Positions 19,379 through 28,084 of a stretch of 64,000 bases of DNA are shown here, in pieces; the first letter of the stretch is position 1, and every line of letters starts with the position of its first letter. The DNA comes from Meghimatium bilineatum (lineage: Eukaryota; Mollusca; Gastropoda; Stylommatophora; Philomycidae): positions 21,448,589 to 21,512,588 of the forward strand of contig CM067304.1 in the NCBI GenBank assembly GCA_034231615.1, read 5' to 3'. Under the pieces are notes generated by a model, which was not told the origin of the DNA, ran no database searches, and worked only from the letters and a program-made list of their open reading frames with translations. The translations under genes and the position numbers were made by a program.

Positions 19379-19663
19379 TCAGTTTTTTCTGGTGAGTAGT
19401 TCCTTCAGTACCCTCTTAAATTGGCTGCGAGCTCGTCTTTCAATAGAGATACACGCAAAAGTTACCTCTCGCTGCCCACACCCACCACATAGCTGAACCT
19501 GTGCCTGCGTCCCGATCTGGCACTTGCGGCAGGGCTTCGGCTCAACAGCACCCTGTCGGATTCGGGCTCGATGATGCTTGCAAAGCTCGAATACGCATTC
19601 CTTACCGCAGAGAGTTGTCTTCCCTATCAATAGCCACCTACAATTATTAAGTGCTCGTGGCAT
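19379..19663 (-). CDS. Cys-rich small protein (zinc-binding?), paralogue B
   Basis: 94 residues, intact. Cys pairs in CGKECVFELC, KPCRKCQIG and LCGGCG could hold one or two zinc ions. The C-terminal helix ACISIERRARSQFKRVLKEL is basic. This cysteine spacing followed by a basic helix recurs in Polinton small proteins near the element end; the function is unknown. It is paralogous to 18572-18845. Confidence 0.6.
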   Translation of the reverse strand: MPRALNNCRWLLIGKTTLCGKECVFELCKHHRARIRQGAVEPKPCRKCQIGTQAQVQLCGGCGQREVTFACISIERRARSQFKRVLKELLTRKN

Positions 19664-19690
19664 CCTCGTTGTACCTGCGAAGTCGGTATA

Positions 19691-20158
19691 TTATACGCAT
19701 GCATACTTCTCTAAATGTGAAATATTTACATGCCCATGAGCATATTCGTAGTAGGCATCCTCATCATCCCAGTTGCTGATATAATCTACAGGATGATATG
19801 CATCATACCAAAACTTATCATCAGAAAACTCATCATCCGAAAATTCATCAACTAGAAACAGGCATTTAAGATCAAATAGAACCCTACTTTTTAATGTCTT
19901 ATCAGTGAGTAGCTTCAACTCTTTCAAGACAGTGCTAAAGCGCCGCATGTGTACTCGCTTCCAAATCACTCTGTGAAACACCTTGGGTAGTAGCCTCACG
20001 TCTCCGAGCTTTGGGTTCACGGACCGTGAGGAGCAACAAGAAACAACCTTCTCGAGCGCTAACGTTTCCAAAGATTTACACATTTCCTGATCCATCATTG
20101 CGCGTGGATGTGGTATATACCACGCACATACTTCTCTAATTGAGATATTCGTCGCCAT
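19691..20158 (-). CDS. Unknown 155-residue protein with acidic tandem
   Basis: Open from the ATG at 20158. The N-terminus MATNISIREVCAWYIPHPRA shares a DNA-level motif (AGAGAAGTATGC...TATATACC or similar) with sequence upstream of both other minus-strand genes, near 19285 and 19710. The middle is basic and helical; the C-terminal third is acidic, with a small tandem (DEFSDDEFSDDKF) and many aromatic residues. I recognise no family. Confidence 0.45.
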   Translation of the reverse strand: MATNISIREVCAWYIPHPRAMMDQEMCKSLETLALEKVVSCCSSRSVNPKLGDVRLLPKVFHRVIWKRVHMRRFSTVLKELKLLTDKTLKSRVLFDLKCLFLVDEFSDDEFSDDKFWYDAYHPVDYISNWDDEDAYYEYAHGHVNISHLEKYACV

Positions 20159-20333
20159 CCTCTACGCTAACGCTGCGCGGTCCGTGTGCTCGCGTTTGAG
20201 GCAATACCGAGGGGCCTAGGGGGTGGGGCCCCGCCTCTGTTTGCGTGAGGGTTTGCGAGTGTGTGTTTGCGTGAACACGGTCTGCGTGTGGGTTTGCTTG
20301 TGTGTGTGAGTTAATTGGTACCCATGTAATGCA
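20159..20333. other. GT-rich subterminal region of the Polinton
   Basis: Repeated GCGTG, GTGTGTG and GGGTTTGC words with no coding content. Simple-sequence subterminal DNA between the last gene and the terminal inverted repeat is usual in Polintons. Confidence 0.55.
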
Positions 20334-20637
20334 AGTAGTATAACCGGAGTCAGCAGGATACTACACCCCTAGGCTCACCAGCCCTGGAACAATCTGAGCG
20401 CCCCAGCCCCTTGAAATGGAGGGGCCCACTTTTTTGGCACGTTTCCTGCATTCAATAACCGGGGGTCAGCCAATCCCACCCCCTTGGCTCACCATTTTTG
20501 GTATTTTGTTGTACCAGGGGGTAAAAAAAAGCATAGTTTTGGGACCCCACGCTTTTTCGAGGGGCTGGGGCGCTCAGATTGGTTCAGGGATGGTGAGACA
20601 AGGGGGGTGGTATACTGCTGACTCCGGTTATACTACT
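20334..20637. repeat. 304-bp palindromic terminus (two 83-bp inverted arms)
   Basis: The arms 20334-20416 and 20555-20637 are inverted repeats with roughly 90 percent identity. They begin AGTAGTATAACCGGAGTCAG and end with its complement. AG...CT termini fit Polinton ends. The spacer (about 138 bases) is loosely palindromic too. It is either a head-to-head pair of Polinton terminal repeats or a separate MITE inserted at the element end. The 6 bases flanking it (AATGCA and ACAATC) are not a duplication, which argues against a simple MITE insertion. Confidence 0.8.
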
Positions 20638-20649
20638 ACAATCTTCATT

Positions 20650-20870
20650 TTTTGGACATATTATCAGACAGATTAATCCATTGGAAATTTCTAGGCACAA
20701 TAATTGGAAGAGGAGAAAGGGGCAGACCAAGAAGATGATGGACTGACGACATTAAAGATAACATGAATACATCGCTAGAAGCCCAATGCAAGCCCAAGAC
20801 AGAGAGAGGTTCAGAGAGTTCATTGGGAAGACAATGTTCTGGAAGGAATACGTCACATGACAATTATCAG
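20650..20870 (+). mobile_element. LINE ORF2 C-terminal fragment
   Basis: Contains the GRGERGRPR-type stretch and WTDDI-like residues in mixed frames, the usual C-terminal tail of non-LTR retrotransposon ORF2. It is decayed. Confidence 0.55.
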
Positions 20871-21169
20871 ACAGGGAGGTTTGGAGAACATAGTTACAAC
20901 ATGCAACAGATACATGTGTTGTTAGGGTCCGAAAGAGGAAGCAAAGAAAAGCAACCTTGTTTACCATCGGACTCGGAGATGACATGCACACCTGAGTGCA
21001 CCGGCCGGCGCTCCATAGCTGGTCGAGCATCGGGGTCAGTGAACCACAGCTGGCCAAGACCCTCAGTACACTTCCACGCAGTGGGCCTGCTGTAGCCTGG
21101 TCAAGTACTAGGGATCGAAGATACGGGAATGCCCACCCGGCCCCAAAAAATGCTGGCTGAAGATGGATG

Positions 21170-21530
21170 TGTCAGGTCAAAAGGCGCAGATAATGCAGCT
21201 TGCTGTAAAACATGACACAACGCAGATCACCCTCATACGTCCTTCTCAGGACGGTCAGCGGATTGCTTTCAGAGGGTCCAGCGCAAGGCGTGTGACAAAG
21301 AAGTTTACCTTCCATGCATGTCGTTAGAGGTGACTAAGCAAGTTATGTGCTGAAGTTGGCTGTCAAATTCCATATAGCGAGAAAGTGACCCAGAAGTCAT
21401 GTTGAAAGGTGCAGATATCGCAGTAAAGTTGTAAATCATGACAACACATTTCATTCTCTGAATTACATCCTGCTAATCTAGTTTTCCAAGAGCTTTTAAA
21501 AGTCCCAGAAGGCTGTTTGAATCCATGTGC
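21170..21530 (+). repeat. Dispersed SINE-like repeat, family B
   Basis: It shares with 26670-26910, 27840-27925, 37160-37275, 57595-57720 and 62500-62760 a head (CCATGCATG...AACTAAG.AAGTTATG..G), a middle (GTGCAGATATC.CAGCAAAGCTGTAAACCATGAC) and a tail (CTACATCCTGCTAATCTGCAGGAGTTTGAGA). No coding capacity. The 3' tail resembles that of family A. Confidence 0.75.
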
Positions 21531-21589
21531 AAGTAGGGCTTTTACAAGTTTCAGATGGCTGTTTGAATCAATGTGCAAGTAGGGTGCCA

Positions 21590-21775
21590 AGTTCCAGCAA
21601 TAAATACACCTGGCACTGCAATAACATGACAAATTGCCAGAAATGCACTGGACAACAGTAACTTGACAAGTTTCCAGCAATACACCTGACACAACAATAA
21701 CTTTCATTCCCAGCAATACACAGGGCACAACAATAACTTGACAAGTTCCCAGCAATACAAGTGACACAATTGAAC
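21590..21775. repeat. Tandem array, about 42-bp unit
   Basis: About five degenerate copies built on CCAGCAATACACCTGACACAACAATAACTTGACAAG-type words (shown here in part only). Leu/Cys-rich frames on the minus strand are a by-product. Confidence 0.8.
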
Positions 21776-22119
21776 AAATACCCACAATCATAGAAAATCT
21801 GGAATGGTTTATTGTAACAAATATTCGTTGAAAAGAACATAAACAGGTCTCCAGAATAAAACAATATAAATATATAATGTTCAATTATCTGGGGTAATCC
21901 AGTGTATACTGTACAATATTAACATTGGAACTGGTAGTTTGTTTAAAAACGTTTTTGTTTAAAAACACAAATATATAAATTTTCCATATATAACTCATTC
22001 TCTCTCTTTCAGCTCTATATAGAGCATAGGGGAGAAATGTATGTAGAGTTGAATCCTTTATAACACATTGGCCCGTACTAACAAAATATTTATGTAATAA
22101 CGAAAATTCGCTATATAGT

Positions 22120-22430
22120 TATATTGTCTTTCCACACGTGAATGATAGTTGATTGTATCCACACTTGCCATTAAGCATAGGGGTCGAAGCCTCAGTTATC
22201 GTTCCAAGGTCTGATGTGTCGCCTTAGTTGCATTGAGGCCATGTTTGTTCAAGGTTATCTCAATGTTTTCTATCCACCATTTTCTTGGTCTACCTTTGGT
22301 TCTATATCCCGATAATCTTTTGTTATATGCTTTTATTGGTATTTGGTTTGAGTTCATTCTCATAAGTTTATGAACCATTTTATTTGTTGTCTTTCGATAT
22401 ATACAATACATGATGATATATCTACTCTGT
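22120..22430 (-). mobile_element. LINE ORF2 C-terminus and 3' end
   Basis: Minus-strand frame with NKMVHKLMRMNSNQIP, GRPRKWWIENIEITL and a downstream 3' end shared with 6645-6796, 24225-24420 and 38775-39170. The GRPR.WW.ENIE pattern marks LINE ORF2 C-termini. Confidence 0.75.
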
Positions 22431-23079
22431 TTAGTTTCTTTGTCTTATTTTATCTAGTTTAATAACCATTTCAACTTTGCTCCTTCATTTCACACGTAGC
22501 AATTTATCTCTTCTGCAAAGCTGCTATAAAGAACATGTTTGACATTGGCAGCAGAGCATTGGTATAAAAATTATAGATATGTCTTTTCATGCCAAAATCG
22601 GATGTTTTGAACCTACAAGGTGCATAACGTTGGCACAACATAACTCCAGAAAACTCTTCTACCCCTGACGCTGAAAGACAATAAAGGGTTTAGCGAATAT
22701 ATAGACATACATATTTTGTCAGTCCGGACCTAGTTGTTATAATAAGATTCCACTGTATAACCAACATAGACTTTGGTCTGAGGTTGAATTAATTGTGCCT
22801 CGGTAAGAGGCTTTGATCCCCCAAATAACAAACAACATAATAATTAATGTATGACCGAAAAACATGGATAATGAACAATCAACTAGAAAGAATTTTTGAC
22901 CCTGAGGTGTGGATATATAGAAGAATAAGGAGGAATTCATGGGAAGTGAAAGAAATGAACAATGATGTTCGGGCAATATTCCTATGGAAAAATAACTATT
23001 AAAAGAAATAAAAATCAAAATATTTTGCACATATTCAAAGACATGACATAGTTTTAAAGACCTTACTTGAAGGTAGAGG

Positions 23080-23212
23080 GGAAGTGAGCAAGAGGTAGGT
23101 AGAGATACAAGCGGGAGGGAAACATCATGAGAGGTAGGTAGAGATACAAGTGGGAGGGAAACATCATGAGAGGTAGGTAGAGATACAAGTGGGAGAGAAA
23201 CATCATGAGATG
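23080..23212. repeat. Minisatellite, about 39-bp unit, three copies
   Basis: Near-identical copies of a unit beginning GAGGTAGGTAGAGATACAAG and ending in GGGAGGGAAACATCAT. Confidence 0.95.
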
Positions 23213-23344
23213 GAAAGGATGCTGGAGGTTGATAATGTATGTACAAAGAATGAAAGAAAGTGGCTAAGGGTGAGGGGAGAAAATGTCCTCTCTGTACAGA
23301 TATGAAAATTCCACAATCAATATCTGACTGGGTCTCCTGAATAT

Positions 23345-23540
23345 ATACTCTTGGGAGACTAATGGGAATGTTCCCTGTACTGGTATGGAGAGTAGAGCAC
23401 TCATGGGTATGTCCTTCCCTGTGCCAATGCTGGAATGGAGAGTGTAGTACTTATAGGAAAGTCCCCTGTGCTAATGCTGGAATGGAGAGTGTAGCACTTA
23501 TGGGAATGTTCCATGTTGATGCTGGAATAGAGAGTGGTCC
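23345..23540. repeat. Minisatellite, about 48-bp unit, four copies
   Basis: Degenerate units around TGCTGGAATGGAGAGTGTAG with variable spacers. The plus-strand frame at 23362-23880 is produced by it. Confidence 0.85.
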
Positions 23541-23734
23541 ACTTACTTTATATATATATTATATATCTGTCTACCTACCAACTTTCCAGTATCCATTTTG
23601 TCATGCATGTCTTGCCTCTACTTTTGCTATTATGCGCTGCTGTAGGAGTGCACGAGGATCTGTTTCCAGCTATGACACATTTGATCGCTTGATATGCAGT
23701 AATATTGGGACATCTCAGAATGTTGGTAACTCCT

Positions 23735-23940
23735 TCAATCAACTTCTTTTGCCTCGTGCTGTCTCCATTCTCATGCTGTATGTTCTTGCCAATAAAGATT
23801 TATTCTCTCTATTTTTAAAAATATATTTGATCACAGACGTTGTTCTAACGGTTCTTGTTATCTCTTCATTATTCACATGATCTCTTCTTGTTCTGTTTGT
23901 TTCTCTTCTTAGACATCTCACATAGTAAGCTTTCTCTCTT
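23735..23940 (-). mobile_element. LINE ORF2 C-terminal fragment
   Basis: Minus-strand MRCLRRETNRTRRDHVNNEE matches the fragments at 2600 and 4893. Confidence 0.65.
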
Positions 23941-24224
23941 GTTCTTTAGTTAGTGTCCATGTTTGACATTTATAACACGTCATTGTGTGAAGATTGAAAT
24001 TATGATTTGCCTTTTGGTTTCCACCGTGTAACCAAAATATTATATACAAAAAAGAATACAAAAAAATCTGGAATTTGAAAAATATTGTTCAATAGGTAAT
24101 TATGTTATAAATGTATGCTCTATAACTAGACTTCATTGTACTACTGAAATATTTACATATTTTACACAATTTTATTTATTACATTTCAGTGTCCTGTAAA
24201 ACTAATTGCCATTCTTCTATTGTC

Positions 24225-24430
24225 TATCCCCAGTTGGTGGTGTCGTAGCTTCCACACTTGCCATTGAGCATAGGGGTTTGTGAAGGAGATGTAGTCTGCA
24301 TTCCACAGCCAGGTGTGGTTGAGGTGTAGTCAGTTTTATTCAAGATGATCTTGTTGTCTATCCACCTTTTCCTAGGTTGCCCTTGGCTCTGTATCCTGAT
24401 TCCAATTGTGTGTCTTATGGGAAGTGTCCT
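24225..24430 (-). mobile_element. LINE 3'-end fragment
   Basis: Shares its 3' end (CCACACTTGCCATTGAGCATAGGGG) with 22120 and 38775. The minus-strand residues around RKRWIDNKII are the GRPRKRW.D-type C-terminus. Confidence 0.65.
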
Positions 24431-24504
24431 GTAAAACTAATTGCCATTCTACATTATATGTTAAAGTATTCAGTCTATGTGGATCACCCTGTACATTAGC
24501 AATG

Positions 24505-24690
24505 TTTCTTATTCTTCAGTGTTCATTCTCAAACTCCCACCGGATCTCTCTTCTAGCAGGACAATGATCCTACTAGAAATTCAGCAGGATGTAGTCCAGA
24601 GAATGGAAATGCTTTGTGTCTTATTTAACTTTATTCATGCTTTATTTGCGCTAATGGCCCAACATATCCGTCTTTGGCGAAAGTAATGTT
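24505..24690 (-). repeat. Dispersed SINE-like repeat, family A
   Basis: Copy of the approximately 163-bp repeat defined by the clean insertion at 43470-43632. On the plus strand it reads TTCTCAAACTCCCACCGGAT, then CTACTAGAAATTCAGCAGGA, then GTAGTCCAGAGAATGGAAAT. Confidence 0.8.
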
Positions 24691-25014
24691 TAAACATAAA
24701 AAAGTTTCCAAAACAAAATAATAATACTTAGGCTAACAAAACAAAGGGACCGGTAGTGTTAAAAATGCCCTTAAAAGAATAAGTCAAGATTTTTACAAAA
24801 ACTCCATCAGGTGAAAGGTATTTCATTAATCTATTCCTCTTCTACTCTGGAGTAATGATGATGAAATAGTCCCTTTAGCTGTGAGCAGGTAGCTCTAATC
24901 AGCCCATAGCCTTTCTGACGAAAGTGTAGGTCCACCTCAGTTGAGTAACTGAATTGACACTAAAATATATAGTTTGTTGTCTCAACAGCATGGTTGTAAT
25001 AACCTTTAACTGGG

Positions 25015-25070
25015 CCAAAGGGCATGAGCCCATGGACCGTGGAATCAGCAACCAACCAATAACCTTTAGC
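25015..25070 (-). repeat. Fragment of the 600-bp repeat (family D)
   Basis: The complement matches GGTTGGTTGCTGAT..CGGTCCATGGGCTCATGCCC at 55676, so this is the tail end of that repeat in the opposite orientation. Confidence 0.75.
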
Positions 25071-25379
25071 AACCCAGAGATAAATTAGAACCTGACCATT
25101 TTTTAAATGATTTCTCATTTTTCTGGAAGCTTTTGATTTTTTGGCATAACTTTTTTTAAATTATTGATTTTGAATTCGGAGATAATAGAGATACGTGGAT
25201 GCTAATGGTGTTTGTTTGTGTGTGTCAGTGTTATGTGGACAACCAACATGGCAGGCATTAGTGTTACTGTTCTGTGCTCCCCTTTTAGGTCATGTAACAC
25301 ACGGACAATTGAATGACGGTAATTACAGTGGAATCCCTCTATAGCGCATTTTGTTATAAGAAATGTCCCTCTATAACAA

Positions 25380-26330
25380 CACTTTTCTTCTTCTTCAACA
25401 TTTATTCTCAAACTCCCACTGGATCTCTCTTGTAGCAGGACAATGTTCCTACTAGATTTCCAACAGGATGTAGTCCAGAAAATGGAAATGACCTGTGTCG
25501 CCATTTTATTTGCTCCAATGGTCCGACAGATCAGTTAGTTAGTTAGTTGTCGGATCATCAACACTGCAAACTGGACACATCCATAGTTGCTCCGATCTCT
25601 CCTTGAGTGTATCCGCCATCACACTTCTGCTGACAGTACCGGTCCTATGCTGGTTGACCATCATTCTTCTGCGCCCTACAAAATGTTCACCTCTAGCAAC
25701 ACCGCATTTCAATCCCTGATCTTTAATCCTAGCCATTGAAAAGGAATCATCATCCACATTAGTCTCACTCTCGCGTGTTATATCTCTTAAGGAGTTCAAA
25801 ACGTCAGCACTGCGCAGCAGCCATAACCTTCATTGCTGCTAAGCCTTTGCCTGCCCTTATGATAATGTGGTCAACATGTTCCCTGAAACTCAGGCTTCTG
25901 TCAAAAAACACACCCAGATATCTCATTGTGCTAGTTCTTTCTAAACTTTTCCCGGACAACGAAACTTGTGGCATGGGTGTCTTTACCATGTGATTGTTCA
26001 AGGAAAACCACGTCACGAATGCCTTAGACGGATTAACCACTGATCCTGTATCTCGACACCAATTTGTCAGTCTGTCCAGCTCCTTCTGTAGTTCCACGAC
26101 GCACTCTTCTCGATTTCTGCCCTGTCTATACACCAGGATATCATCGGCATATGACATCGTTCTGCCAACACCTGTGATTTGATTGCCAGCGATATGTACT
26201 GTGTATACATTGAAAAGTACAGGAGATAGAGGCGATCCCTGTGGCAGGCCAGGGCTAATAACCGTTGGTGTAGATATCCAGTTACCACACTTAAGAACTA
26301 CATAATCAGACAGATCAGTCTTTGGCTGTA
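25380..26330 (-). repeat. SINE-like family A repeat split by a LINE insertion
   Basis: The repeat runs from a TTCTTCTTC tail at 25386 through to 25534 and resumes at 26309 (GACAGATCAGTCTTTGGC). The LINE at 25535-26308 is inserted within it. Confidence 0.8.
25535..26308 (-). mobile_element. I-clade-like LINE, 5'-truncated, with internal deletion
   Basis: The minus strand encodes a reverse transcriptase piece (GLPQGSPLSPVLFNVY, then SYADDILVYRQGRN with the catalytic YADD) joined after MAAAQC to the far C-terminus (SLRDITRESETNVDDD ... MCPVCSVDDPTTN). Compared with the copy at 31879-33359, about 0.9 kb with RNase H is missing; the join is at about 25808. The 3' end is a run of AACT repeats. A 10-bp direct repeat GACAGATCAG flanks the element (25525-25534 and 26309-26318). 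Confidence 0.88.
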
Positions 26331-26669
26331 ACACTTTTTAAATCCCAAATTATATTTATTCTATATTGTTTGTACTGTATATATAGTGAATTTCCGTTAT
26401 TACATATGTATTTTGTCGGTCAGACCAAGTTGTTATAAACAGTATTCCACTGTATTAACAAAACTCACATAACACACATGGAAAACTGCATGAAGTTAGC
26501 TATCAATAACTGTTAGTAACATGCATTCGAGAAACATTATTTTCAAAATGTGATCTTCTGTACGGTGTTCTAACTCCGCACGATTCTGAACAAGATGACT
26601 TGCTGCATTTTAAGGCATGTTTAAACAGTCTGACACCTGTATGTTGCCACTGTCCGAAATGAGAGCAAA

Positions 26670-26910
26670 AGAATTGCAACACTGTTTACCTGCCATGCAT
26701 GCTTAAGAAACAACTAAGGAAGTTATGGGGTGGAGTTGGCTGCTACATGCTATATTGGGTTAAAGTAACCCAGAAGCCATGCTTAAGTCGGATGTGTCAG
26801 GACAAAAGGTGCAGATATCGTAACAAAGCTATAAACCATTACACAATACATTCCATTCTCTTGTCTACATCCTGCTAATCTACAGGAGTTTGCGAACAAA
26901 CATAGAAGAA
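26670..26910 (+). repeat. SINE-like repeat, family B
   Basis: Matches the family B head (CCATGCATGCTTAAGAAAC), middle (GTGCAGATATCG..ACAAAGCTATAAACCAT) and tail (CTACATCCTGCTAATCTACA). Confidence 0.8.
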
Positions 26911-27570
26911 CAATCTGGGATGTCTCTTGCCCATCATTATTCATTATCAGCAGCCACTCCTTCCATTACTAATTTTTCCATGTTGTTATATGGCCAAAAA
27001 AACTGAGCTTTTTTGTTATAATGTTGTTTAGGAGCAAACCATCTTTGACATATTAAAAATGTAATGTTGTAATTATTTAAAAAAAGTAACAATGAACAAA
27101 AAAAAAATAGCATAATCAAATCCATAAATTCCTCAAAGTTGTTGGGATACCACTTTGGAAATATCTACACAAAAATATGTACAATATTTAAGAAAGATTT
27201 TGACACAAAAAATAAATTAACATTAGAAACTTTGGTTAAAAAAAGTCCATCTGTGGAGAGAAACTTCACTAGACATACGCAGAATAAGTAGAACTCCATA
27301 ACAACAATAATAAAACATTGTTCATCACAAGTGACAATGACTGCCATGTCATTTATGTACAGTAACAAATCTCTACGGTTCTGCGACTTGGAGGTAATCA
27401 GCAGGTCTAAAAAATTCAAGGTGGTGGGTTTAATTTTAGCTACAGGCAGTTGAGCAGCCAAACTGTTCACAAATTAATAGCAAACATTTTCATCAATATT
27501 TTTGCAGTAATGTCATAAGGCTCATGTTTTATCTCAACATTCATCTCTGTTTTGGAGAGATAATCTCAAG

Positions 27571-27680
27571 TGCTGGAAAACAATTCAACATGCTGGAAAA
27601 CAACTCAACATGCTGGAAAACAACTCAACATGCTGGAAAACAATTCAACATGCTGGAAAACAACTCAACATGCTGGAAAT
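27571..27680. repeat. Minisatellite, 21-bp unit, about six copies
   Basis: Units of TGCTGGAAAACAACTCAACA with C/T variation at one position. Two overlapping open frames here come from the 21-base periodicity. Confidence 0.97.
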
Positions 27681-28084
27681 GCAAGGGCCGGGGTAAATAT
27701 GGTGATGGAAGCTATCTATCACATTGATAGTATTTTTTTGTTTAGAAATATAGGGTAAGACTTGTACTTATTCCATTTATCTCCATCTCCATTTTTGGGC
27801 AAGTTTCTTAATCTGTTTAGCCCATGTGATTATGATAAGCTGTAACATGACACAGCACATTCCATTCTCCGGATTATATCCTGCTAATCTGCAGGAGTTT
27901 GAGAGCAAACACAGAGATGAAGAGGACTGTGAACATGATATAGTTCCAGATATCACATGATGATGGAACCACAGAAGACGGATGTGTCGGGAGGGTTTTC
28001 AGCACAAAATATAACAATAACACAGTGCATTTCCATTCGCTGGACTACATCCTGCAGAAAATATAGTAGGATCATTGTCCCACT

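Larger units (their letters stand above)
6797..20637 (+). mobile_element. Maverick/Polinton (adintovirus-like) element, main copy, left-truncated
   Basis: The gene set is diagnostic: protein-primed type B DNA polymerase, retroviral-like integrase, adenain-like protease, double-jelly-roll capsid region, penton-like and pX/pVI-like proteins, PLA2 protein and fibre-like proteins. The left end is missing: polymerase homology starts mid-gene at 6797. The right end is an inverted-repeat terminus with AG...CT ends. At 13.8 kb it is a little shorter than typical 15-20 kb Polintons, as expected after left truncation. Most replication and capsid genes are broken, so it is a fossil, though some genes remain open. 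Confidence 0.93.
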
